Shown here: positions 7,908 through 15,449 of the stretch, piece by piece | Position numbering within the stretch: position 1 is the first letter of the stretch | Layout: each line of letters opens with the position of its first letter | Assembly (NCBI GenBank): GCA_046295175.1 | Contig: JBKBNY010000001.1 | Location: 1,240,001-1,304,000 of the forward strand | Source: JALOLV01 sp046295175 | Lineage (GTDB): Bacteria > Bacteroidota > Bacteroidia > Cytophagales > Spirosomataceae | Length of the DNA: 64,000 nt | Direction of reading: 5' to 3' | Position numbers and translations under genes: made by a program | The notes under the pieces: model-generated | What the model was told of the DNA's origin: nothing | Seen by the model: only the letters and a program-made list of their open reading frames with translations | Databases searched by the model: none

Positions 7908-8040
7908 TGAATTGTGAATTAGCGAATAGTTTAATTCAAATTCAAGTTCACTAATTTTCTCACTGGGAGCATGAATGTATTGTCATTTTAGCAAAATATT
8001 GGATTATTCACTAATTCACCATCTGCTAATTCACAATTCA
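7908..8040. repeat. Large inverted-repeat element in the rplK-rplA spacer
   Basis: TGAATTGTGAATTAGC (7908-7923) and its exact 16-nt reverse complement (8025-8040) enclose about 100 nt. The enclosed part carries further GTTCACTAATT / AATTCACC words. The arms are built from the heptad GTGAATT and its complement AATTCAC. The element fills most of the 171-nt gap, which is unusually wide for these two genes. Confidence 0.7.
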
Positions 8041-8068
8041 ATTCACGCGTTAAAACCAAATCAAAGCA

Positions 8069-8767
8069 ATGGCAAAATTGACAAAAAAGCGTAAAGAAGC
8101 TATGTCGAAGTATGATGCGACAAAAGCCTACTCGTTGAAAGACGCAGCAGATATTTTGAAGCAAATTTCATACACTAAATTCGACTCTTCTGTGGATATC
8201 GACGTTCGTCTTGGCGTTGACCCACGCAAAGCTGACCAGATGGTTCGTGGCGTAGTGGCTCTACCACATGGTACAGGTAAAACCGTAAGAGTTTTGGTAC
8301 TTTGTACTCCTGACAAGGAAGCAGATGCTAAAGCAGCTGGTGCTGACCACGTAGGTCTTGACGACTATATCCAGAAAATCGAACAAGGTTGGACAGATAT
8401 CGATGTAATCATCACAATGCCAACAGTTATGGCGAAATTAGGTAAACTTGGTAAAATTCTCGGTCCTCGTGGATTGATGCCAAACCCTAAGTCAGGTACT
8501 GTTACGTTGGATGTTGCAACGGCGGTTAAAGAAGTGAAAGCTGGTAAAATCGACTTTAAAGTTGACAAAACTGGTATCATTCACACTTCAATCGGAAAGG
8601 TATCTTTCAGCCCAGAAAAATTAGCAGATAACGCAAATGAGTTAATCCAAACATTGGTAAAACTTAAGCCATCATCTGCAAAGGGTACTTATGTGAAAAG
8701 CATCACGCTTTCAAGCACAATGAGCCCGGCTGTACAGATTGATAAATCAACCGTAAACGGATTGTAA
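8069..8767 (+). CDS. rplA: 50S ribosomal protein L1
   Basis: The 232-aa length and the motif GKLGKILGPRGLMPNPKSGT are diagnostic of L1. It binds 23S rRNA at the L1 stalk, helps release deacylated tRNA, and in other bacteria represses its own operon. It is followed by rplJ after 4 nt, so the two are probably translationally coupled. It is separated from rplK by an inverted-repeat element of about 130 nt, which could affect L11:L1 stoichiometry or mRNA processing. Confidence 0.98.
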   Translation: MAKLTKKRKEAMSKYDATKAYSLKDAADILKQISYTKFDSSVDIDVRLGVDPRKADQMVRGVVALPHGTGKTVRVLVLCTPDKEADAKAAGADHVGLDDYIQKIEQGWTDIDVIITMPTVMAKLGKLGKILGPRGLMPNPKSGTVTLDVATAVKEVKAGKIDFKVDKTGIIHTSIGKVSFSPEKLADNANELIQTLVKLKPSSAKGTYVKSITLSSTMSPAVQIDKSTVNGL

Positions 8768-8771
8768 AATC

Positions 8772-9305
8772 ATGACAAGAGAAGAAAAAGGACAAATAAT
8801 TGATGAGTTGGCAGAGAAATTTGCAGCTACACCTTACTTCTATATCACCGATGCTAGTGGCATGAGTGTTGAAAAAACCAACAGCCTCCGCCGTTTGTGT
8901 TTTGAACGTGGTATTGAGTACCGTGTAGTGAAAAATACCCTTATCGCTAAGGCTCTCGAAAGACTTGATACAGACTATACTCAATTCAATGATTCAGTAT
9001 TGAAAGGTTTCTCTGGAATCATGTTCCATACAGAGTCGGGTAAAGTAGCCGCTCAATTGATTAAGGATTTCTTGAAAGAAAACAAGGATTCTATCAAATT
9101 AAAAGGTGCTTCGGTTGATTCATCGTTATTCATTGGTCACGACCAATTAGAAACGTTGATTACATTGAAGTCGAAAGCCGAATTGGTTGGCGAAATCATC
9201 GGCTTGTTGCAATCACCTGCCAAGAATGTTATTTCTGGCTTGCAAAGTGGCGGCAACAAATTGGCTGGTATTCTTAAAACTCTTTCTGAGAGAGAAGCAG
9301 CCTAA
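8772..9305 (+). CDS. rplJ: 50S ribosomal protein L10
   Basis: The protein has 177 aa and starts MTREEKGQIIDELAEKF. L10-family features include the N-terminal rRNA-binding part (SLRRLCFERGIEYRVVKNTL) and a C-terminal helix ending in LKTLSEREAA, which anchors L7/L12 dimers. L10 and L12 together form the stalk base. The ATG lies 4 nt after the rplA stop. A hairpin-bearing spacer at 9306-9413 separates it from rplL and might allow extra rplL expression, which cells need because L12 is present in several copies per ribosome. Confidence 0.97.
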   Translation: MTREEKGQIIDELAEKFAATPYFYITDASGMSVEKTNSLRRLCFERGIEYRVVKNTLIAKALERLDTDYTQFNDSVLKGFSGIMFHTESGKVAAQLIKDFLKENKDSIKLKGASVDSSLFIGHDQLETLITLKSKAELVGEIIGLLQSPAKNVISGLQSGGNKLAGILKTLSEREAA

Positions 9306-9324
9306 TTTTCGTTATTCGTTAGTA

Positions 9325-9373
9325 GTTAATGGTAAAATACCTGATTATCAACGATTAATAAGTACCAATTAAC
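9325..9373. repeat. Inverted repeat in the rplJ-rplL spacer
   Basis: GTTAATGGTA (9325-9334) pairs with TACCAATTAAC (9363-9373) with one bulged A. The loop contains CTGATTATCAACGATTAATA, a motif also seen before sucD (14345) and def (26671). The arms share the GTTAAT word with the sucA-sucB element at 51751-51818. Confidence 0.55.
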
Positions 9374-9413
9374 AATTTTAATTTTTGTAAAACATTTTAA
9401 ATTCTATAATAAA

Positions 9414-9794
9414 ATGGCTGATTTAAAAGCATTTGCTGAACAGTTAGTAAACTTGACAGTTAAAGAAGTTAACGAGCTTGCTCAAATTTTGAAAGACGAA
9501 TACGGTATCGAGCCTGCTGCTGCTGCTCCTGTAATGGTAGCTGCTACTGGTGGTGGAGACGCTGCTGAAGCTCCTGCAGAGAAAACATCTTTTGATGTAA
9601 TCTTGAAATCTGCTGGTGCAAACAAACTTCAAGTAGTTAAATTGGTTAAAGATTTGACTGGTCTTGGTTTGAAAGAAGCTAAAGATGTAGTTGATGCTGC
9701 TCCGAAACCATTGAAAGAAGGTGTTGCTAAAGACGAAGCTGAAGCTTTGAAAAAATCTTTAGAAGAAGCTGGTGCAGAAGTAGAAATCAAGTAA
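9414..9794 (+). CDS. rplL: 50S ribosomal protein L7/L12
   Basis: The protein has 126 aa. An N-terminal dimerisation domain (LTVKEVNELAQILKDEYGIE) is followed by an Ala-rich hinge (PAAAAPVMVAATGGG) and the C-terminal factor-binding domain (NKLQVVKLVKDLTGLGLKEA, KDVVDAAPKPLKEG). It recruits translation GTPases to the ribosome. It is the last gene of the operon: a strong terminator follows at 9814-9842, and rpoB, the usual next gene, is absent. A convergent channel gene takes its place. Confidence 0.98.
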   Translation: MADLKAFAEQLVNLTVKEVNELAQILKDEYGIEPAAAAPVMVAATGGGDAAEAPAEKTSFDVILKSAGANKLQVVKLVKDLTGLGLKEAKDVVDAAPKPLKEGVAKDEAEALKKSLEEAGAEVEIK

Positions 9795-9813
9795 TTTCGG
9801 AATCTGTCGATAT

Positions 9814-9842
9814 AAATCCCCAAGCCAAACGGCTGGGGATTT
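9814..9842 (+). terminator. Terminator of the rplKAJL operon
   Basis: AAATCCCC-A-AGCC pairs with GGCT-GGGGATTT (12 bp with one bulged A, tetraloop AAAC). A T-rich run (TTCTTGTTTT) follows. Read in reverse it may also end the convergent gene at 9875. Confidence 0.85.
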
Positions 9843-9874
9843 CTTGTTTTATGACATTTCGTCATAATCTAAAT

Positions 9875-10474
9875 TCAAATCCTCGGTAGAGAAATATTCT
9901 TTTTGATGGCCAAAATCCTGATTCCGAAAATGGTACTGATAGTTATAAAATCTACCAATTCTTCCGAAAGTCCCACTTTTCGGAGCGAAAAATAAACCAA
10001 ACTCCCCAAAATACAGGCCGTTGCATAGATTTCTTTTCTGAAAAGCGTCGGAATCTCATTGAGTAGAATATCTCTTAAAACTCCGCCAAAACAAGCTGTA
10101 ACAGTACCCAGAATGGTACAAGAGATAACATCCATGTTTATCAATAATCCTTCTTGAATACCCCTTATTGTGAAGAATCCCAAACCGAGCGAATCAAAGA
10201 ATGTTAGTGTTTTATCTAATTTTTCGATTTGATTTCTCAATAAAATCGTCAGAATTGCTACCGAAACAATCAAAATAATCACTTTTGAATCAGTAATCCA
10301 CCGAACTGGCAAATGCCCAATCAGAACATCTCGGATTGTACCGCCACCAATGGCGGGAGCAAATGCGATAACAACCAATCCAAACAAATCTAATCTCTTG
10401 CGAAGCCCCGCCAAAGTACCCGAAACCGCAAAAGCCACTGTACCACCGATGTCTATCAATGAGAAAAATTCCAT
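9875..10474 (-). CDS. TRIC/UPF0126 family membrane channel or transporter
   Basis: The protein has 199 aa and seven predicted helices in two repeated halves. Each half carries the signature glycine motif: GGGTIRDVLIGHLPVRWI in the first and GGVLRDILLNEIPTLFRKE in the second. Bacterial members of UPF0126 have been described as trimeric intracellular cation-type potassium channels or as glycine transporters (YicG). The sequence alone does not tell which applies here. A possible -7 element on the minus strand (TACTTTTG, 10619-10612) would put repeat copy 1 (10508-10565) in the 5' leader. Confidence 0.9.
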   Translation of the reverse strand: MEFFSLIDIGGTVAFAVSGTLAGLRKRLDLFGLVVIAFAPAIGGGTIRDVLIGHLPVRWITDSKVIILIVSVAILTILLRNQIEKLDKTLTFFDSLGLGFFTIRGIQEGLLINMDVISCTILGTVTACFGGVLRDILLNEIPTLFRKEIYATACILGSLVYFSLRKVGLSEELVDFITISTIFGIRILAIKKNISLPRI

Positions 10475-10507
10475 TTGTGAATAATCTGTTTAAATTATCT
10501 ATTAAAA

Positions 10508-10565
10508 CCTCACACACATTCGCCTCTGTCGAGTTTGGACTATTAGCAAGCTTACAGCCAAAACT
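10508..10565. repeat. Direct repeat flanking the acid phosphatase gene, copy 1
   Basis: This 58-bp stretch ends GGACTATTAGCAAGCTTACA then GCCAAAACT. It aligns along its whole length, with about 80% identity, to copy 2 at 11670-11725. It has a weakened hairpin (TCGCC-TCTGTCGA) compared with copy 2. Confidence 0.75.
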
Positions 10566-10665
10566 CTGTAACAGTTTCGGAGTAATCTTGGAATAAAACC
10601 AGATTTAGCAACAAAAGTAGGGCAGGGATTACTGAGTCTAAAGTTTTTCAACATCAAAATTTTCT

Positions 10666-10673
10666 TAATTTTG
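10666..10673 (+). promoter_or_regulatory. Candidate -7 element for the acid phosphatase gene
   Basis: TAATTTTG fits TAnnTTTG. A TTTT at 10644-10647 is a weak -33 match, with an 18-nt spacer. Transcription would start near 10679, about 20 nt before ATG 10700. Confidence 0.45.
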
Positions 10674-10699
10674 CAAGAATTTCAATCAAGCCCGTTTCC

Positions 10700-11662
10700 A
10701 TGAATCTTATTTCTTTCAAAAACTGTTTTAATCTCTTATTCATTTTATTCCTAACGAGTAGTTCAGTTTTTGCTCAAAAACCTACTTTAGAGAAACATCC
10801 TGAGGCTTTGAACTTTTTAGTGATGGGCGATTGGGGCAGAAATGGTGCCGACCACCAGAAACCCGTTGCGGCTCAAATGGGTAAAGTAGCCTCCGAAATC
10901 CGTAGTGAATTTGTAATTGCCACTGGCGATAATTTTTATCCGAAAGGGGTGGTAAGTGAATTCGACCCACTTTGGAAATATTCTTTTGAAGATATTTATA
11001 CAGACTTTTCTCTGCAATGGGATTGGTATCCGGTTTTAGGAAACCATGATTATTTATCAAATCCAGATGCCCAAGTAGCATATTCAAAAATTAGTCGTAG
11101 ATGGCAAATGCCTGCCAGATATTACTCAAAAATCTTCTCTCTGCAAGGTGATACTACCAAGCAAGTACTCATTGCCTTCATAGATACGAATCCGTTGATT
11201 CCTGAATTTTATAAAGGCGGATACAGCAAGGCTGTGGCAGGGCAAGATAGTTCGGCTCAGAAACAATGGCTCGAAAAATTATTGGCAAGTAATTCTCCGA
11301 ATATCAAATGGAAAATAGTTGTTGGGCATCATCCGCTTTTTACAGCCACCGAAAAAAGACGTGAAAGTTATGACACTCGTGCCGTTAGGGCTTCATTAAA
11401 AGGCCTATTCGATAAATATAAAGTTGATGCTTATTTATGTGGCCACGACCATGATTTGCAGCATCTACTTCCTGCAGGTACAACTCACTACTTTGTCTCG
11501 GGTTCGGCATCAGAAATTACGCCTATTGGTACTTTGCCAATCAGTAAATTGGCATTATCTGACTATGGTTTCATGGCGTTTTCAATTACACCAAATAAAA
11601 TATTTGTGCAAACAATCAACCATTTAGGCGAAATTGTTTACAAAACCGAGCTTTCGAAATAG
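10700..11662 (+). CDS. Secreted purple acid phosphatase-like metallophosphoesterase
   Basis: The protein has 320 aa with a signal peptide (residues 1-25, LLFILFLTSSSVFAQ). All metallophosphatase blocks are present: GDWG (about 43), GDNFY (about 74), GNHDY (about 115), VVGHHPLF (about 211) and CGHDHDLQHL (about 249). This arrangement is that of the ACP5/tartrate-resistant purple acid phosphatase group, which uses a dinuclear Fe/metal centre to release phosphate from organic esters outside the cytoplasm. It is a monocistronic gene with its own promoter. It is flanked on both sides by copies of one 56-58 bp repeat, which may mark a past mobilisation or duplication of the segment. Confidence 0.92.
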   Translation: MNLISFKNCFNLLFILFLTSSSVFAQKPTLEKHPEALNFLVMGDWGRNGADHQKPVAAQMGKVASEIRSEFVIATGDNFYPKGVVSEFDPLWKYSFEDIYTDFSLQWDWYPVLGNHDYLSNPDAQVAYSKISRRWQMPARYYSKIFSLQGDTTKQVLIAFIDTNPLIPEFYKGGYSKAVAGQDSSAQKQWLEKLLASNSPNIKWKIVVGHHPLFTATEKRRESYDTRAVRASLKGLFDKYKVDAYLCGHDHDLQHLLPAGTTHYFVSGSASEITPIGTLPISKLALSDYGFMAFSITPNKIFVQTINHLGEIVYKTELSK

Positions 11663-11669
11663 TTTACCC

Positions 11670-11725
11670 CCGCACACGCTCGGCTCTGCCGAGTGTGGAC
11701 TATTAGCAGGCTTCCAGCCAAAACT
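11670..11725. repeat. Direct repeat flanking the acid phosphatase gene, copy 2
   Basis: It begins 8 nt after the phosphatase stop codon. It holds two hairpins: CTCGGC-TCT-GCCGAG, with the outer CACA/TGTG pairs, and GGCT-TCC-AGCC. It is the better-preserved copy of the element at 10508-10565, in the same orientation. Confidence 0.78.
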
Positions 11726-11764
11726 ATATATAAAAACAAGCTAATCTGGATTTTCGCCCTACAA

Positions 11765-11798
11765 AAAAGCCCATCTCGCTTGTAGCGGATGGGCTTTT
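11765..11798. terminator. Bidirectional terminator between phosphatase and aspartate aminotransferase genes
   Basis: AAAAGCCCATC / GATGGGCTTTT is an 11-bp stem capped by a second small stem, CGCT-TGT-AGCG. A-runs and T-runs flank it on both sides, so it can end both convergent genes. Confidence 0.85.
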
Positions 11799-11818
11799 GG
11801 TATAAACTCAAATTGGTA

Positions 11819-13033
11819 TTATTTCAAAGTCGCTAATGCAGTTTTGATACGTCCGACAGCCTCAATGAGTGCTTCGTCGGATGCCGCCGTCGAAAGACGG
11901 ATGCAGTTTGGAGCTCCAAAAGAGCCACCGCCTACCATTGCCACGTGGGCTGTTTCGAGTAGCCACATCGCCAAATCATCAGCGTTGTTGATGGTTGTAG
12001 TACCGTCAGATTTTCCGAAATAGTAACTTACATCTGGAAATGCGTAGAATGCCCCTTCTGGAACATTCACTTTGAATCCTTCGATTTCTTTCAATAAACC
12101 TACCACCAAATCGCGGCGACGTTCGTAAGCCAATTTCATTGATTCAGGAGCCGACATATCTTCCCATGCTACCACAGCAGCACGTTGTGCAATATGGTTT
12201 GTTCCCGAAGTAACCTGCCCTTGAAGTTTATCGACAGCATCGGCAATCCATTTAGCGGCTGCGATGTATCCCAAACGCCAGCCTGTCATGGCAAAACCTT
12301 TGGCAAAACCATTTACCGTAATCACGCGGTCTCTGATTTCATCTACCGAACCGATACTGAAATGACCTTTATCTGTAAAATTGATGTATTCGTAGATTTC
12401 ATCAGCCAATACAAAAACGCCTTCGTGGCGAGCCACAACGGCCGCAATTGCACGCAATTCGGCTTCGCTGTAAACCGAACCCGTCGGGTTGTTTGGCGAT
12501 GCAAACATGATTATTTTTGTACGCTCAGTGATGGCTTCTTCGATTTGCTCGGCTGTTACTTTAAAATCATTCTCAAACGCTCCATCCAAAATAACCGATT
12601 TACCTTCGGCCAATTTCACCATTTCTGAATAGCTAACCCAATACGGAGCCAAAATAATAACCTCTTCGCCTGGATTTACCAAACACTGAATCACATTAGC
12701 TAAAGAGTGTTTTGCACCCGTCGAAACTACAATATTTTCTGGTTTCCAATCAAGGTTGTTCTCACGTTTAAGCTTGTCTGCAATAGCTTTTCGGAGTTCT
12801 GGAATACCCGATACTGGAGTGTATGAGTGAAAACCTGCATCAATCGCCGCCTTGGCAGCTTCGCAGATGTGTTTTGGAGTTTTGAAATCAGGTTCTCCAA
12901 TTGATAAGTTGATAACTTTGTGTCCCTGAGCGGCAATCTCACGGGATTTTTTCGACATCGCCAACGTTGCGGATTCTTCCAGAGCGTTGATTCTGTCAGC
13001 GACTAAGCTCGCTGTTTCGACTAATGCAGACAT
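11819..13033 (-). CDS. aspC: Aspartate aminotransferase, class I PLP-dependent
   Basis: The protein has 404 aa in fold type I, subgroup I-beta style. Recognisable parts are SIGEPDFKTP, the cofactor-site VSTGAKHSLANV, SPNNPTGSVYS, the Asp-containing VLADEIYEYI, the Schiff-base lysine in GFAKGFAMTGWRLGY, and CIRLSTAAS near the end for carboxylate binding. It should interconvert aspartate and 2-oxoglutarate with oxaloacetate and glutamate; related members also act on aromatic or branched substrates. Alanine precedes the lysine where serine is usual, a minor change. A TAACTTTG element on the minus strand (13090-13083) is a candidate -7 box. Confidence 0.9.
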   Translation of the reverse strand: MSALVETASLVADRINALEESATLAMSKKSREIAAQGHKVINLSIGEPDFKTPKHICEAAKAAIDAGFHSYTPVSGIPELRKAIADKLKRENNLDWKPENIVVSTGAKHSLANVIQCLVNPGEEVIILAPYWVSYSEMVKLAEGKSVILDGAFENDFKVTAEQIEEAITERTKIIMFASPNNPTGSVYSEAELRAIAAVVARHEGVFVLADEIYEYINFTDKGHFSIGSVDEIRDRVITVNGFAKGFAMTGWRLGYIAAAKWIADAVDKLQGQVTSGTNHIAQRAAVVAWEDMSAPESMKLAYERRRDLVVGLLKEIEGFKVNVPEGAFYAFPDVSYYFGKSDGTTTINNADDLAMWLLETAHVAMVGGGSFGAPNCIRLSTAASDEALIEAVGRIKTALATLK

Positions 13034-13494
13034 TTTAGAATTAACAATTAGATAATGATTAAATAAAAATACGAATCGGCTGCAAAGTTAATTCATTAGC
13101 AAATTTTTAAGGACTTTTTAAGTATTTTTTAATAAATTTTCTTTATATCTTCACAATAATTCTTATAATAATTCTATTAATCAGAATCCCGATTCAAGAC
13201 TTTTATCTTGCCAAAGGTTAATTCATCAAAAATGTGGATAAATAAAAAATATCAATGAGTTTCTATTTTTTCTAAAAAATGTACTATATTTGTCATGTCC
13301 TTCAACCCGTACCTCATTACTATTCGTCCTAACCTTATTATCTCTACCTAAATTTATTGTTAGGTATCAGTATTTTGATTGATTCTTTTGAATTTCTGAG
13401 GTTTTTCTACTACATTCGTTTCCCTATAAACTTCGTCAACTGCTCTGAATGTATAACCGTTATTTAATTAATGGCTGTGAATTTGTGATAACCT
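13034..13494 (+). promoter_or_regulatory. Intergenic region with divergent promoters and a long leader
   Basis: This 461-bp AT-rich gap has no credible gene. It holds the aspC -7 candidate (13083-13090, minus) and, for the plus strand, TATATTTG at 13285-13292. That would give a leader of about 195 nt before the DJ-1-like gene. In the leader, CCTAAC (13328) / GTTAGG (13359) and ACCTAA (13346) / TTAGGT (13360) are mutually exclusive pairings. I cannot assign this to any known riboswitch. Confidence 0.4.
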
Positions 13495-14256
13495 ATGAGC
13501 AGAAAGATTTTAATTGTTGCTACGAGTGTAAAAGAGATTCCCGAACGTAAACTACCAACAGGTGTTTGGTTGAGTACTTTGGCACGATTTATCCGTGTGG
13601 TTGAGCATTTCAACTACGACTATACCATTATGAGTCCGTCGGGCGGAGAGGTCAAGATAGACCCCCTGAGCCTCAAATGGTTATTTACCAAAAAAGGAGA
13701 CTGGCAGTATTTTCGGAATCCCGCTTTCAACCAACGCCTTCAGCATACGCCCTCGCCCAGAGAAATAAACCCAAACGACTACGACGCCATCTATTTTGCA
13801 GGTGGATTTGGTAGCTTGACGGATTTTCCTGAAAATGAGTTTTTGCAGGATTATACTCGCCAGATTTACGAAAACGGTGGAATCGTCTCGGGTATAGGTC
13901 ACGGGATTGCGGGCTTGATGAATGTTGTCCTAAAAGACGGACATTATTTGGTTGATAATAAGCAAGTTACGGCATTTTCAAATTTTGAAGAATTGCTCAA
14001 AGGCACTAAAAAAATCGTGCCGTTTTCGGTCGAAGACGAACTCAAAAAACGAGGAGCAATTTACAAAAAAGCGGTTCTGCCTTTTGCCCTTTTTATGGTG
14101 TCTGATAGGCAAGTGATTACGGGGCAAAGCCCGTGTGCGGCAGGCAGCATTGCCAAAGAGATTGTACGGCTTCTGCACAATGTCAAAGATAGTATCAAAG
14201 ATGTCTCGTCGGTTTTGATTCAAGACAACTCAATGAGCTTAAAGCCAGGGTGTTAG
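13495..14256 (+). CDS. DJ-1/PfpI (class I glutamine amidotransferase-like) protein lacking the catalytic cysteine
   Basis: The protein has 253 aa with the Hsp31/HchA-like layout: KILIVATS, PTGVWLSTLARF, YTIMSPSGGEVKIDP, YDAIYFAGGFGSLTDFP, SGIGHGIAGLMNV, VTAFSNFEE. In active members the nucleophile elbow reads A-I-C-H-G. Here codon GGT puts glycine in the cysteine position (IGHG). The acidic residue of the usual TGxWLEE segment is also replaced (WLSTL). The fold is therefore probably kept, but glyoxalase, deglycase or protease activity is not expected. It is a single gene with a long leader. The role is unknown; binding or regulation is conceivable. Confidence 0.85.
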   Translation: MSRKILIVATSVKEIPERKLPTGVWLSTLARFIRVVEHFNYDYTIMSPSGGEVKIDPLSLKWLFTKKGDWQYFRNPAFNQRLQHTPSPREINPNDYDAIYFAGGFGSLTDFPENEFLQDYTRQIYENGGIVSGIGHGIAGLMNVVLKDGHYLVDNKQVTAFSNFEELLKGTKKIVPFSVEDELKKRGAIYKKAVLPFALFMVSDRQVITGQSPCAAGSIAKEIVRLLHNVKDSIKDVSSVLIQDNSMSLKPGC

Positions 14257-14473
14257 CCCATAAATATCCTATTTGGTCTATCTACTAATTGATTTTAATT
14301 GATAACTATAAAAATTTAGCAAAAATTAATCAGCCACTAACTTGCTGATTATCAACAATTTAACATCACTTATTTATACCAACAATCGTTTAGTTTCAAC
14401 TTCAATTTTGTACTTTTCCGTTTTCGGAGTAGTTTTACAGATATTTTCAAACTCCGATTAAACGCTACATCAA

Positions 14474-15346
14474 ATGAGTGTACTCGTTAATAAAAATTCA
14501 AAAGTAATCGTACAAGGTTTTACTGGTTCAGAAGGTACTTTTCATGCAAGCCAAATGATTGAATACGGTACCAATGTTGTGGGTGGTGTTACACCGGGTA
14601 AAGGTGGACAATTGCACCTCGACCGTCCAGTTTTCAACACTGTTGAGCAAGCTGTTCAGAGTACCGGAGCAGATGTTTCTATCATATTTGTACCACCAGC
14701 ATTTGCCGCAGATGCCATCATGGAAGCTGCCGATGCAGGTGTAAAAGTAATCGTTTGTATCACTGAGGGTATCCCAACAAAGGATATGATTATGGCAAAA
14801 TCGTACATCCAAGGTAAAAATGTACGCTTGATTGGCCCTAACTGTCCGGGTATCATCACTGCCGAAGAATGTAAAGTGGGTATCATGCCGGGCTTTATCT
14901 TCAAAAAAGGTACAATCGGTGTTGTTTCTAAATCGGGTACTTTGACATACGAAGCCGTTGACCAATTGACAAAAGTAGGTCTTGGACAAACAACTGCAAT
15001 CGGTATCGGTGGCGACCCAATCATCGGAACAACGACTAAAGAAGCCGTTGAATTATTGATGAATGACCCAGAAACCGAAGGTATCGTGATGATTGGTGAG
15101 ATTGGTGGTGGTATGGAAGCCGAAGCCGCTCGCTGGATTAAAGAAAACGGTACTAAGCCAGTTGTAGGTTTTATCGCTGGTCAGACAGCCCCTAAGGGTC
15201 GTCGTATGGGTCACGCAGGTGCTATCATCGGTGGTGCTGACGATACCGCAGCCGCTAAGATGAAAATCATGGCTGAGTGCGGAATCCACGTGGTAGCTTC
15301 TCCAGCCGACATCGGTGCTACGATGATTAAAGCATTAGGAAAATAA
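14474..15346 (+). CDS. sucD: Succinate-CoA ligase, alpha subunit
   Basis: The protein has 290 aa. It has the CoA-binding N-terminal part (VQGFTGSEGTFHASQMIEYG), IGPNCPGIITAEECKVGIMP, KSGTLTYEAV, and the phosphohistidine segment GRRMGHAGAIIGG. With the beta subunit (sucC, not in this window) it makes ATP or GTP from succinyl-CoA in the TCA cycle. It stands alone here between its leader and a strong terminator at 15389-15419. The leader carries a 7-bp hairpin (AATCAGC / GCTGATT, 14328-14350) and the CTGATTATCAACAATTTAA motif. Confidence 0.97.
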   Translation: MSVLVNKNSKVIVQGFTGSEGTFHASQMIEYGTNVVGGVTPGKGGQLHLDRPVFNTVEQAVQSTGADVSIIFVPPAFAADAIMEAADAGVKVIVCITEGIPTKDMIMAKSYIQGKNVRLIGPNCPGIITAEECKVGIMPGFIFKKGTIGVVSKSGTLTYEAVDQLTKVGLGQTTAIGIGGDPIIGTTTKEAVELLMNDPETEGIVMIGEIGGGMEAEAARWIKENGTKPVVGFIAGQTAPKGRRMGHAGAIIGGADDTAAAKMKIMAECGIHVVASPADIGATMIKALGK

Positions 15347-15359
15347 GATTAGTCTGTAT

Positions 15360-15378
15360 AACGACTTTTTAAGTCGTT
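15360..15378. repeat. Perfect tri-loop hairpin after sucD
   Basis: AACGACTT-TTT-AAGTCGTT: an 8-bp perfect stem with a TTT loop. It belongs with the similar AACGAGTT hairpins at 15429 and 31025. Confidence 0.65.
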
Positions 15379-15388
15379 GCGAAATATA

Positions 15389-15419
15389 AACCCCCGCTAT
15401 TCGATGAGTAGCGGGGGTT
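15389..15419. terminator. Intrinsic terminator of sucD
   Basis: AACCCCCGCTA / TAGCGGGGGTT is a perfect 11-bp stem with a 9-nt loop, followed by GTTTTTTATG. Confidence 0.9.
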
Positions 15420-15428
15420 GTTTTTTAT

Positions 15429-15449
15429 GAACGAGTTGAAAACTCGTTC
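15429..15449. repeat. AACGAGTT-type hairpin repeat
   Basis: GAACGAGTT-GAA-AACTCGTTC is a perfect 9-bp stem followed by TAC. Its last base is the last base of the dsbD stop codon. The same sequence, with one difference in the loop, recurs at 31025-31043. Confidence 0.65.

Noticed and set aside
13320..13370. Riboswitch in the leader of the DJ-1-like gene
   Set aside because: Two competing 6-bp pairings exist, but no known aptamer core or terminator/anti-terminator is visible.
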